From Microbacterium sp. NC79 (GTDB lineage Bacteria > Actinomycetota > Actinomycetes > Actinomycetales > Microbacteriaceae), in assembly GCF_019061125.1 (NCBI RefSeq), contig NZ_JAHQYI010000001.1:124001-188000 (forward strand): DNA of 64,000 bases, in the 5' to 3' direction. The translations under genes and the position numbers were made by a program. How positions within the stretch are numbered: the stretch's first letter is position 1; each line of letters begins with the position of its first letter. Below, piece after piece: positions 44,286 to 52,007 of the stretch. Below the pieces are notes generated by a model. It saw only the letters and a program-made list of their open reading frames with translations. It ran no database searches and was not told the origin of the DNA.

Positions 44286-45085
44286 GCGGTGTGGTGTTGG
44301 ATTCGCCGCGCACCCGGACCGGCCCGATCGTATCGCGCAGTGCCCTTGCCAAGTTGGGCGGCGCGTTGGCGCTATCGATTCCGCTGGTGCTGACGGTTGA
44401 TTTGGTCTCCGCCGCGGTCGGACTGCTGTTGGGTCTCGCCATCATTTTGTGGTCGGGGCTGACGCCGCGCGAATTTTTCCTTCGGACGCTGCCGATCTGG
44501 ATCGCGGCGCCGTCGGTGTTCATTACGGTGTCGCTGTACGGCGTGCCGAGCGGCGCGATTCTGTTCGAGTGGGGCGTGGTGCGCGTCTCAGAAGGATCAC
44601 TCCACCTTGCCGCGGCGTCCGCACTGCGCCTGTTCGCGGTGGGGTTGCCCTCGATTGCGATGTTTGCGTCGATTGACCCGACTGACCTCGCCGACGGCCT
44701 CATTCAGAAGCTGCGCCTGTCGCCGCGCTTCGTGATGGGGGCGCTCGCTGCGATGCGTCTGCTTGGTCTGCTGGCTAACGACGCTCGCTCGCTCGCGCTC
44801 GCCCGCCGGGCACGCGGGGTCGCCGATCACGGCCGCATTCGCCGGTTCTTCGGCGCAGCGTTCGCGCTGTTTGTGTTGGCGATTCGGCGCGGAACCACGC
44901 TGTCGACCGCCATGGAAGCGCGCGGATTCGGGGTGCCAGGGGTGCGCCGCACTCACGCGCGTGTGGCCCCGTTTGATGGGCGTGATTGGGCGCTGATCGC
45001 GGTATGCGCGCTGATTTCGGGCATCGCCGTGGGCGTTGCGGTAGCGACGGGCGCCTGGAACTTCGTCTTCACGATTGCCGCATAG
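44282..45085 (+). CDS. ykoC: ECF transporter T component YkoC
   Basis: 267 residues, overlapping ykoD by ATGA. Membrane helices at about 25-75, 110-135 and the C-terminus; coupling motifs ARRARGVADHG and AMEARGFGVPG match the Ala-Arg-Gly motifs of EcfT proteins. It completes the thiamine-type transporter of this operon. Confidence 0.9.
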   Translation: MSGVVLDSPRTRTGPIVSRSALAKLGGALALSIPLVLTVDLVSAAVGLLLGLAIILWSGLTPREFFLRTLPIWIAAPSVFITVSLYGVPSGAILFEWGVVRVSEGSLHLAAASALRLFAVGLPSIAMFASIDPTDLADGLIQKLRLSPRFVMGALAAMRLLGLLANDARSLALARRARGVADHGRIRRFFGAAFALFVLAIRRGTTLSTAMEARGFGVPGVRRTHARVAPFDGRDWALIAVCALISGIAVGVAVATGAWNFVFTIAA

Positions 45086-45116
45086 CGTCGGCTTGTCACC
45101 GCCGCGATGCGACGTC

Positions 45117-45854
45117 TTACGTCGCGTTCCACAGATCGCGGTAGTACGCGAGGCGGTCGCGGTCGGGCTCGAGCCCGTATGCCTCGATGAGCAGGTCTTC
45201 GTAGCCGGGGCCGTAGTTGTGCACCGTGTTCATGCTGGCCACGGCGATATCGGCCCAGCGGTCACCGATGCCGAGGGCACCGAAGTCCACGTGCGCGATG
45301 GGATCACCCGCGGCGTTGAGAAGCGTGTTGGGGGCGCAGGCATCGCCGTGACAAACCACGAGGGCATCGTCGAGCGGGGGCGTTTGCAGGTGCTCGGCAA
45401 TGACGAGTCCGCGGGCTTCGGCCTCACCGATTCGGCCGTAGGCGTCCCACAGCCAGCGGCACTCTGACAAGGGGAGGGTGTCATGAAGGTGACGAAGCCC
45501 GCGCCCGATCGCGGCGACAGCAACCTCCGGGCGAGCGATCCATTCGGGAGCGACAGCCGTGGTTCCGTCAATTCCCTCGGTGACGAGCCATTCGTGCGTG
45601 TGGTCGGCGCCGACTTCAACGACGACCGGCACCCGCGTGTATTGCCCAGCCCAGCTCAGGCGCTCTGCCTCGTCGAACAGGGAGACCTCAGGGTCGTGGG
45701 GTCCGTACTTAATGAAGCGCGTGGTTCCGTCGCTCGCCACCGCTCGAAAAGTGACACCCCCGATGCCATTGACCCATACCGGGGTAAGAGTAGCGTCGCC
45801 TGCCAAGTCGAGAACGGTGGGCGCGATCGGAACGTCGCCGGTGGGAATGCTCAC
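45117..45854 (-). CDS. Aminoglycoside 3'-phosphotransferase-like kinase
   Basis: 245 residues from the GTG at 45854; the larger frame beyond it overlaps the next gene and is a shadow. The kinase motifs are intact: HGDACAPNTLL (catalytic loop, Brenner motif) and HVDFGALGIGDRWADIA (metal site). Length and the ending YGLEPDRDRLAYYRDLW match APH(3') proteins, which phosphorylate kanamycin-type drugs; chromosomal homologues in Actinobacteria are often uncharacterised. No mobile element is near, so I read it as an intrinsic gene and make no resistance claim. Confidence 0.8.
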   Translation of the reverse strand: MSIPTGDVPIAPTVLDLAGDATLTPVWVNGIGGVTFRAVASDGTTRFIKYGPHDPEVSLFDEAERLSWAGQYTRVPVVVEVGADHTHEWLVTEGIDGTTAVAPEWIARPEVAVAAIGRGLRHLHDTLPLSECRWLWDAYGRIGEAEARGLVIAEHLQTPPLDDALVVCHGDACAPNTLLNAAGDPIAHVDFGALGIGDRWADIAVASMNTVHNYGPGYEDLLIEAYGLEPDRDRLAYYRDLWNAT

Positions 45855-45913
45855 CGTCTCAGGATGCCAGGTGCCGCGGGTCGCGGGGTGCCAAGACCGC
45901 GGAACCTGGGCGA

Positions 45914-46267
45914 TCAGCTGTCGAGAATGTCGGCGAGCACGCGGGCGTGATTGTACACCTCGTCGTGCGCGGCGTAGACGAGGGTGACGGTGTCGTGCTC
46001 GTGCAGGGTTTCTCGGAGTTCGGCGACCGCGCTCGCGCTGTCGTGTTCGAGCTGATGGCGGTACTGCACGGCGTACGTCTCCCATTCATCGGCGCTCGCG
46101 GCATGCCAGGCCTTGCGTAGCTCGGGCGTCGGCGTGACATCCTTCGCCCAAAGATCGATCGCCGCGCGCTCTTTCGAAATGCCGCGCGGCCAGAGGCGGT
46201 CAACGAGCACCCGGAAGCCGTCAGTCGGCTCGGCCGCATCGTACGCACGCTTGAGCTGCAGCTTCAT
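45914..46267 (-). CDS. DUF488 family protein (YeaO-like)
   Basis: 117 residues from the ATG at 46267; the 316-residue open frame upstream is not supported. RVLVDRLWPRGISKERAAIDLWAKDVTPTPELRKAWH is the hallmark of the YeaO/DUF488 group, and the end TLVYAAHDEVYNHARVLADIL is also conserved. Function unknown. The kinase gene follows on the same strand after 59 bp. Confidence 0.9.
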   Translation of the reverse strand: MKLQLKRAYDAAEPTDGFRVLVDRLWPRGISKERAAIDLWAKDVTPTPELRKAWHAASADEWETYAVQYRHQLEHDSASAVAELRETLHEHDTVTLVYAAHDEVYNHARVLADILDS

Positions 46268-46315
46268 ATGCTCACTCAACCATTTTTCTTGCGCACCCGA
46301 CAGGGGAAAAAAGCT

Positions 46316-46331
46316 GTGGTTCCGGAACCAC
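46316..46331. promoter_or_regulatory. Perfect 16-bp palindrome GTGGTTCCGGAACCAC
   Basis: Fully self-complementary, about 50 bp upstream of the DUF488 start and 305 bp upstream of the SDR start. It joins both orientations of the hexamer GGTTCC/GGAACC that is over-represented throughout this window. Confidence 0.55.
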
Positions 46332-46544
46332 GGTGCCGCATGCGGAGAGCCTGCGGTATGTAGCGCGGGAGTGTGCGGGTGGTGAGTGTGGTGCCGGACG
46401 CGAGATGGCGTGAATATCGTGGAATGATGTGATGTTTCGACAGGTGCATGGCGTCGATTTGTGTCGCACGATGTGCCGATTCGACAGCCCAACGTGCTCG
46501 TGGTCCGAGGTGCCGCGTAGGCTGACACCCGGTGTCGTTTCGTG

Positions 46545-46572
46545 ATGGAACGTCGCTGGTTCCTCGTTCCAT
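46545..46572. promoter_or_regulatory. Inverted repeat upstream of SDR-hydratase operon (possible operator)
   Basis: 8-bp arms ATGGAACG and CGTTCCAT around 12 nt, 65-92 bp before the operon start codon, a position suited to a TetR- or GntR-type repressor. No regulator gene is adjacent. Confidence 0.4.
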
Positions 46573-46636
46573 TGTCGGTACGGGACGCGCTCGCCGTGTG
46601 GGGAGAGCGCAGGTTTGATGAGTTCGAAGGAGAGCT

Positions 46637-47392
46637 ATGGATATCGCAGGCGCTAGTGCGCTCGTGACCGGCGGGGCCAGTGGCCTGGGTCTGGCCACGG
46701 CGAAGCGGCTGACGGCAGCGGGTGCTGTCGTGACGATTGTTGACCTGGAGTCGTCTCCGGGCGCTGACGTTGCGGCCTCGCTGGGCGGCTACTTTGTGGC
46801 CGCAGATGTCACCAACCCTGAGCAGATTGCCGCCGCTGTTGCTGCGGCCGCGACACGCGCACAACTGCGTGTTGTGGTGAACTGTGCGGGCATCGCCCCG
46901 CCGGCGAAGGTGCTGGACCGCGATGGCAACCCTGCCTCACTCGCCGACTTTGCAAAGGTCGTGCAGATCAACCTCGTCGGCACCTTTAACGTGCTGTCGC
47001 AGGCGGCTGCCGTCATGGCGAAGAACACCGGAACGGATGACCGTGGCGTCATCATCAACACCGCATCTGTCGCGGCTTTTGATGGGCAGATCGGCCAGCC
47101 CGCATACGCATCATCGAAGGGTGGCGTGCACGCGATGACGCTGCCGGTCGCTCGTGAATTGGCGCGTCACGGTATCCGCGTGTGCACGATTGCCCCCGGC
47201 ATCATGGAGACGCCGATGCTCGCCGGTCTTCCGCAGGCGGCACAGGACTCCCTTGGCCAGCAGGTTCCGTACCCCTCGCGTCTCGGACGACCCGATGAAT
47301 TTGCGGCGCTTGTGGCCCACATTGTTGACAACGACTATCTGAACGGCGAGACAATCCGTCTCGACGGCGCGATCCGAATGGCACCGAAATAA
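46637..47392 (+). CDS. Short-chain dehydrogenase, 3-hydroxyacyl-CoA dehydrogenase type II-like
   Basis: 251 residues. Rossmann motif TGGASGLG near 11-18, DVT at about 54-56, NCAG near 82, and catalytic Ser/Tyr/Lys in TASVAAFDGQIGQPAYASSKGG (YxxxK). GQIGQ and the PGIMETPML segment resemble the HSD17B10/3-hydroxyacyl-CoA dehydrogenase II group, which oxidises hydroxyacyl-CoA with NAD. Strong GAAGGAGAG site before the ATG. First of three tightly packed genes (SDR, enoyl-CoA hydratase, SDR), together a fatty- or branched-acid oxidation set. Confidence 0.87.
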   Translation: MDIAGASALVTGGASGLGLATAKRLTAAGAVVTIVDLESSPGADVAASLGGYFVAADVTNPEQIAAAVAAAATRAQLRVVVNCAGIAPPAKVLDRDGNPASLADFAKVVQINLVGTFNVLSQAAAVMAKNTGTDDRGVIINTASVAAFDGQIGQPAYASSKGGVHAMTLPVARELARHGIRVCTIAPGIMETPMLAGLPQAAQDSLGQQVPYPSRLGRPDEFAALVAHIVDNDYLNGETIRLDGAIRMAPK

Positions 47393-48168
47393 TGAGCGAA
47401 TCCCCCATCCTTCTTTCCGTCGTTGACGGACTCGCGCGCATCACGCTGAACCGCCCTGCGCGCATGAATGCGTTTGATCAGGCCCTGGCGCTCGCCTGGG
47501 CAGAAGTGACAGCCGAGGCAACCTCACGCGATGACGTCAAGGCGATTCTCCTTGACGCTGCCGGGCCGTCGTTCTGCGCGGGCGGTGACGTGCTTGCGAT
47601 GGCGCAAGGCATGGGCGACTTCACGATCCAGGAGCTCGCACACACCATTAATGCCGGAATTCTCGCACTTGTGGAGTCGCCGATTCCGGTGGTTGCTGCC
47701 GCACACGGAACCACAGCTGGCGGCGGACTCGGAATTCTCCTTGCGAGCGACTACGTCATCGTTGGAGAGAACTCCAAGATCGGCAGCCTGTACGCCAATG
47801 TGGGCCTGACACCGGACCTTTCGGTGACGGCGAGCCTCGCGAAGGCGGTAGGTGAGCGTCGTGCGCTGCAGCTGGTGCTGTCCGATCGGCTGCTGTCAGC
47901 GCAGCAGGCGTTGGACTGGGGGCTCGTCGCAGAAGTTGTTGCCCCTGATGAGGTCAAGGTGCGTGCCGAGGAGGTTGCGCAGTCGTGGCTGGCTGGTGCC
48001 GCCGGTGCATACGGCCAGGCAAAGCGCCTGATCCGTTCGCAGCCCACCCGCACATTCGCTGAACAACTTTCCGAAGAAGCCCGCACGATCGATGCCGCAC
48101 TCCACACGCCGGAAGCTCAGGCACGAGTGCAAGCATTCGCCGACCGTTCCGCCCGAAAGGCCAAATAA
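47392..48168 (+). CDS. Enoyl-CoA hydratase/isomerase
   Basis: 258 residues of the crotonase fold. The oxyanion hole parts are FCAGGDVLAMAQ (near 60-71) and AAHGTTAGGGLGILLASDYVIVGENSKIG (near 101-129). The second catalytic position that is Glu in hydratases lies in the ANVGLTPDLSVTASLAKAVG segment and reads Asp/Leu rather than the usual GG..LPR, so isomerase or other crotonase chemistry is possible. Its start shares a base with the stop of the preceding SDR (TAATG). Confidence 0.88.
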   Translation: MSESPILLSVVDGLARITLNRPARMNAFDQALALAWAEVTAEATSRDDVKAILLDAAGPSFCAGGDVLAMAQGMGDFTIQELAHTINAGILALVESPIPVVAAAHGTTAGGGLGILLASDYVIVGENSKIGSLYANVGLTPDLSVTASLAKAVGERRALQLVLSDRLLSAQQALDWGLVAEVVAPDEVKVRAEEVAQSWLAGAAGAYGQAKRLIRSQPTRTFAEQLSEEARTIDAALHTPEAQARVQAFADRSARKAK

Positions 48169-48999
48169 ATGTCACTCGCAGGAAAAACCATCCTGATGTC
48201 CGGCGGTAGCCGTGGCATCGGTCTCGCGATCGCGCTGCGCGCGGCCGCTGACGGTGCCAACATTGCGTTGCTCGCCAAGACCGACACCCCGCACCCGTCC
48301 CTCGAAGGCACGATTCACACCGCCGCTGAGGCGATTGTCGCTGCCGGAGGGCGCGCGTTGGCGATCGTCGGCGACGTGCGTAATGACGATGACATCGCGC
48401 ACGCCGTATTGAAGACGCGAGGCGAATTCGGCGGCATCGACATTGTCGTGAACAACGCGAGCGTCATCGACCTGTCCGGCTCGGTTGACCTCGCCGCGAA
48501 GAAGTACGACCTCATGCAAGATGTCAACGTGCGCGGAACCTTCATGCTGTCCCGCGCCGCGGTTCCGATTCTGCGCGAGTCCAGCAACCCGCACATTCTC
48601 TCGCTGTCGCCACCGCTGAACATTTCGCCCAAGTGGCTCGGAGCGCACACCGCGTACACGATGGCGAAGTACGGAATGACGATGGCAACTCTTGGCTTGG
48701 CAGCCGAATTTGCCGCCGACGGTATTGCCGCCAACGCGCTCTGGCCGCGCACGACCATTGCGACCGCAGCGGTGCAGAACCTCCTTGGCGGCGACAAGGT
48801 CATGGCCGCCTCCCGCACCCCCGAGATTTACGCTGACGCTGCCTACGCTGTGTTGAATCGCCCGTCTCGTGAGGCCACCGGAAACACCTACCTTGTCGAA
48901 GACGTCCTGGCGGAGGAAGGCGTGACGGACTTCTCCGGATACGCCGCCGTGCCCGGCACCCCCGACAACCGGTTGTTCCCGGACATTTTCCTGGACTAA
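48169..48999 (+). CDS. Short-chain dehydrogenase, HSDL2-like
   Basis: 276 residues. Rossmann motif SGGSRGIG, then the insert AKTDTPHPSLEGTIHTAAEAI, which is typical of hydroxysteroid dehydrogenase-like 2 proteins; NNAS near 99, catalytic region LSLSPPLN...YTMAKYG, and WPRTTIATAAVQNLLGG. Probably handles a hydroxyacyl or lipid substrate alongside the preceding two enzymes. The ATG follows the hydratase stop with no gap. The operon ends in a strong terminator. Confidence 0.88.
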   Translation: MSLAGKTILMSGGSRGIGLAIALRAAADGANIALLAKTDTPHPSLEGTIHTAAEAIVAAGGRALAIVGDVRNDDDIAHAVLKTRGEFGGIDIVVNNASVIDLSGSVDLAAKKYDLMQDVNVRGTFMLSRAAVPILRESSNPHILSLSPPLNISPKWLGAHTAYTMAKYGMTMATLGLAAEFAADGIAANALWPRTTIATAAVQNLLGGDKVMAASRTPEIYADAAYAVLNRPSREATGNTYLVEDVLAEEGVTDFSGYAAVPGTPDNRLFPDIFLD

Positions 49000-49057
49000 G
49001 CACCGGGCGGTTGCGTGGGGCGCTTGGGCTTCCTGCGGAGCCTGTCGCGTGGTTCCG

Positions 49058-49099
49058 AATCGGGGCTACACCGTTTTGTCGGTGTAGCCCCGATTTTTT
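49058..49099 (+). terminator. Strong intrinsic terminator after SDR operon
   Basis: Perfect 16-bp stem (49058-49073 with 49080-49095), 6-nt loop and a T-run (six T's, 49094-49099), 59 bp after the last stop. Confidence 0.95.
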
Positions 49100-49211
49100 G
49101 CGCAATGGGCGGCCGTGTCGTGGCGGTAGTCGGCACGGTCGAGAGTCGGTTTTCTGGCGTTGAACTGTGCGCGATGCTCGCGTGCGTATGTCTCCGCTCA
49201 GGCTCAACGCT

Positions 49212-49227
49212 TCGAATATTTGTTCCA
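49212..49227 (+). promoter_or_regulatory. LexA-like SOS box upstream of DUF222-HNH gene
   Basis: TCGAATATTTGTTCCA matches the actinobacterial SOS box TCGAAC-N4-GTTCGA at 10 of 12 fixed positions. It is 56 bp before the start codon. The outer arms ATATTTGTTC (49216-49225) and GAACAAATAT (49247-49256) also form a 10-bp inverted repeat in an AT-rich tract. Confidence 0.55.
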
Positions 49228-49282
49228 TGAGAGTTTCATCATCTTAGAACAAATATGCTAGTAGTTGTGGGAGAATGGTCTC

Positions 49283-50821
49283 ATGACGATCGATAGCATC
49301 AATGAAGTCCCGGCTGACCCGCCGGGTGCCTTCGTGTTCGCTGTCGATGCATTGCGTGAGATTCAGTCCGCGATGGCGGGGCTCGCTGCGATGGAGATGG
49401 CGCTATACGCCGCCGTCTTCGCCCAGGCGGAGAAAATGACGGCCGAGATGCCGTCGCCCGTTGGTGAACGAGAGATGGCGCTCCGCACAGCGAGCGCCGA
49501 GATTGGCGCTGCACTGCGAGTGAGTGACCGCACGGTGCAACGTCGCATGTCGCACGCGTGGGATGTCGCGCATATCTTTCCGCAGACCTTTGAGGCGCTG
49601 CGCGAGGGGCGCATCACGCCGGCTCACGTCAATGCGATTACTCGAGCGAGCGATGGGCTGCCAGCGGGAGATGCGCACGATAGGTATGAGGCGGCGGCTA
49701 TCGAGCGTGCCGAGCAACTGTCGCCCGGGCGTCTTGCCGCAGTTCTGCCTGCTGTTGCGGCACAGATTCACGAGTGCGGTCTTGCGGAGCGTCATCAGCG
49801 TGCACGGGCGCAACGGCGGGTTGAGGTGCGAGATGTTGACGACGGAATGGCGGAGGTTCTTGCCGTTCTGCCCGCCATCATCGCCCACGGAATGTTTGAC
49901 CGACTGACGTCGATGGCGAAAGCATGTCAGGCAGTCGATCCCGACGATGAACGGTCTCGCGATGAAATTCGTGCAGATATCCTCGGAGATCTCGTTCTCG
50001 GCGGCGGCCCGGTGGCGAGCGGCGACGCGCTGGCGGCGATCACCGCGCGTGTGCAGATTACGGTGCCGGTATTGACGGCAGCAGGCGTCACCGACGTCGG
50101 TACTGAACTGATCGGAACCGGGCCCATTGATGCAGAGACGGCGCGGCGATTGGTGGGTCCGGCCGCCGGATGGGATCGCGTGATGACACACCCCGTGAAC
50201 GGCGCAATTCTGGCCATCGACCGCTACCGTCCCAATGAAGACCTGCGCCGCGCCCTGCGAGTGCGTGACGAGCACTGTCGATTCCCCGGGTGCCGCCAGC
50301 CGGCGCACCGATGCGACGCAGACCATAGTCATGCGGCGGCTGACGGAGGCGAAACGTGTCTAGACAATATGGCACTCCTGTGCCCGCGCCACCACGACAT
50401 GAAGCACGCCGCAGCGTGGATCATCACGCACCTAGGTCGCGGGGTGCTGCGGTGGACGAGCCCCAGCGGGCGCACATATATCGACACACCGACCCCGACA
50501 CTGCGATTCTTCCCCTCTAACCCCGACCCCGACCCCGGTTCCAGTCCGGGTTCTGGTCACGATTCGGATGCTGGCCCCGATCCGGGGACCCGGGGCGGCA
50601 CTGGCGCTGGTGCTGATGTCAACGAGGATGCCCTTGCGGGTGCCAACGTGGCTGCCAATGCTGGTGCCAGCGTGGATACCAACACAGAGACCGATGCTGG
50701 GGGCGGTGAGAGTGCGAGCCGAGCTGACGCTGCGGCCGAGGCGCGGAAGGCGCATCGCCGGCGTCTCATGATGGGCGAACCACGCGGTGAGGGTTCCGAA
50801 CTCGAGAGTGCCCCGTTCTGA
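49283..50821 (+). CDS. DUF222 domain HNH endonuclease (13E12 family)
   Basis: 512 residues from the ATG at 49283. The DUF222 helical domain covers about 20-300. The HNH nuclease follows (about 325-385) with CRFPGC, CDADHSHAAADGGET, NMALLCPRHHDMKH, so zinc cysteines and catalytic histidines are intact. The last 115 residues are a low-complexity tail rich in Asp, Pro, Gly and Ala (NPDPDPGSSPGSG..., then AGANVAANAGASVD repeats). Family members are abundant in Actinobacteria; some mycobacterial 13E12 genes are LexA-regulated, in line with the box upstream. Biological role unknown. Confidence 0.9.
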   Translation: MTIDSINEVPADPPGAFVFAVDALREIQSAMAGLAAMEMALYAAVFAQAEKMTAEMPSPVGEREMALRTASAEIGAALRVSDRTVQRRMSHAWDVAHIFPQTFEALREGRITPAHVNAITRASDGLPAGDAHDRYEAAAIERAEQLSPGRLAAVLPAVAAQIHECGLAERHQRARAQRRVEVRDVDDGMAEVLAVLPAIIAHGMFDRLTSMAKACQAVDPDDERSRDEIRADILGDLVLGGGPVASGDALAAITARVQITVPVLTAAGVTDVGTELIGTGPIDAETARRLVGPAAGWDRVMTHPVNGAILAIDRYRPNEDLRRALRVRDEHCRFPGCRQPAHRCDADHSHAAADGGETCLDNMALLCPRHHDMKHAAAWIITHLGRGVLRWTSPSGRTYIDTPTPTLRFFPSNPDPDPGSSPGSGHDSDAGPDPGTRGGTGAGADVNEDALAGANVAANAGASVDTNTETDAGGGESASRADAAAEARKAHRRRLMMGEPRGEGSELESAPF

Positions 50822-50909
50822 GTACAGGCGCGCACCTTGAGGCATATCTCTCCCGGCGTCTGGGGGCGGCATACTGGGAGGGCGAGTTCAGCATCGAACG
50901 GAGAATGAC

Positions 50910-51728
50910 GTGACGCTTCAGCAGGAAATCATTGCCGCCCTCGGGGTGCAGCCGACTATCGATCCTGGCGCTGAAGTTGAGCGTCGCGTCGAGTTTCTCG
51001 CTGACTACCTGCGCACGACCGGCGCGAAGGGTTTCGTGCTGGGCATTTCGGGTGGGCAAGATTCGACGCTCGGAGGACGACTCGCGCAACTCGCGGTTGA
51101 GCGCCGCCGCTCAGACGGAGCGGACGCGCAGTTCATCGCCGTCCGCCTGCCCTATAACGTGCAAAAGGATGAAGCCGATGCTCAGGCAGCACTCGACTTC
51201 ATCAGCGCCGACCGTGAGCTCACCGTCAACATCGCGGCGGGTGTGCAGGGCATCGAAGCCGGAATTGAGGAGTCGGGCGACGAGATCAGCGACTTTCAGC
51301 GCGGCAACATCAAGGCGCGCGCCCGCATGGTCGTGCAATTTGCCCTCGCTGGCCAGCACGGCATGATCGTCATCGGAACCGACCACGCCGCCGAAGCGGT
51401 CACCGGCTTCTACACAAAGTTTGGCGACGGCGCAGCAGACATCCTGCCGCTCGCCGGCCTTACCAAGCGCCAGGGGCGTGCCATGCTTCTCGAACTCGGC
51501 GCTCCCGACCGACTTGCTTACAAGGAGCCCACGGCCGACCTCCTCGACGGAACCCCTGGTCGGCCTGACGAAGACGAACTCGGCCTCTCCTACGTCGATA
51601 TCGATGACTATCTTGAGGGCCGCGAGATTGCGCCAGAAGTGGCCGCGAAACTCGAGGCAAAGTACCTCGGAAGCCGCCACAAGCGCTCACTCCCGGTCAC
51701 CCCTGACGACACCTGGTGGCGCAACTAG
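50910..51728 (+). CDS. nadE: NH3-dependent NAD+ synthetase
   Basis: 272 residues, the short ammonia-using form with no glutaminase domain. ATP pyrophosphatase loop [10 protein letters not shown] (near 47-56), [13 protein letters not shown] near 130, [26 protein letters not shown] near 152-177 and the C-terminal SRHKRSLP are all NadE signatures. It makes NAD+ from deamido-NAD+. GTG start after CGGAGAATGAC. Confidence 0.96.
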   Translation: MTLQQEIIAALGVQPTIDPGAEVERRVEFLADYLRTTGAKGFVLGISGGQDSTLGGRLAQLAVERRRSDGADAQFIAVRLPYNVQKDEADAQAALDFISADRELTVNIAAGVQGIEAGIEESGDEISDFQRGNIKARARMVVQFALAGQHGMIVIGTDHAAEAVTGFYTKFGDGAADILPLAGLTKRQGRAMLLELGAPDRLAYKEPTADLLDGTPGRPDEDELGLSYVDIDDYLEGREIAPEVAAKLEAKYLGSRHKRSLPVTPDDTWWRN

Positions 51729-51853
51729 GCCACCACGGCTTACTTCGCGCATCGCTAGCGCACCAATGCTCGCCTGACGCATCGCACATGCGCCGCTGAT
51801 ACTCGAGTTGCCACGACATCGGGCACCAATCGTGGCGCTTTCAGACATGAGGG

Positions 51854-51883
51854 TTGCGCCGCGAAATGTTGACGCGGTATAAC
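51854..51883 (+). promoter_or_regulatory. Possible sigma-70-type promoter for LPXTG protein gene
   Basis: TTGCGC (51854-51859) and TATAAC (51878-51883) with an 18-bp spacer, leaving a leader of about 120 nt before the GTG at 52008. The rest of the 279-bp gap after nadE shows no other feature. Confidence 0.35.
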
Positions 51884-52007
51884 TTTAGTTGCCGTGTATG
51901 GCCGGATGATGTTTTACCGGGGATAGCCGCGCGGCGCATCGTTGTCGTGCGCCATCGATCGTGCGGTCAACACTCTGACGAACCGATCAACAAAGAGGCC
52001 AAGAATC

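Larger units (their letters stand above)
46268..46636. other. Long intergenic region with palindromes upstream of SDR operon
   Basis: 369 bp between divergent genes. It contains a perfect 16-bp palindrome at 46316-46331, two direct copies of TTCGACAG (about 44 bp apart, near 46435 and 46479), and an inverted repeat ATGGAACG/CGTTCCAT with a 12-nt spacer (46545-46572). These are candidate operators or short transcripts. No convincing open frame is present. Confidence 0.6.

Noticed and set aside
45117..45854. Acquired aminoglycoside resistance gene
   Set aside because: Composition and codon use match the neighbours and there is no mobile element; only the family resemblance is supported.
49247..49262. 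Second LexA box TAGAACAAATATGCTA
   Set aside because: Only the left half matches; the right half keeps two of six positions.
50530..50760. Repetitive stretch as a CRISPR or VNTR array
   Set aside because: The repeats are irregular Asp/Pro/Ala/Gly codons in the tail of the HNH protein, without constant repeat and spacer units.
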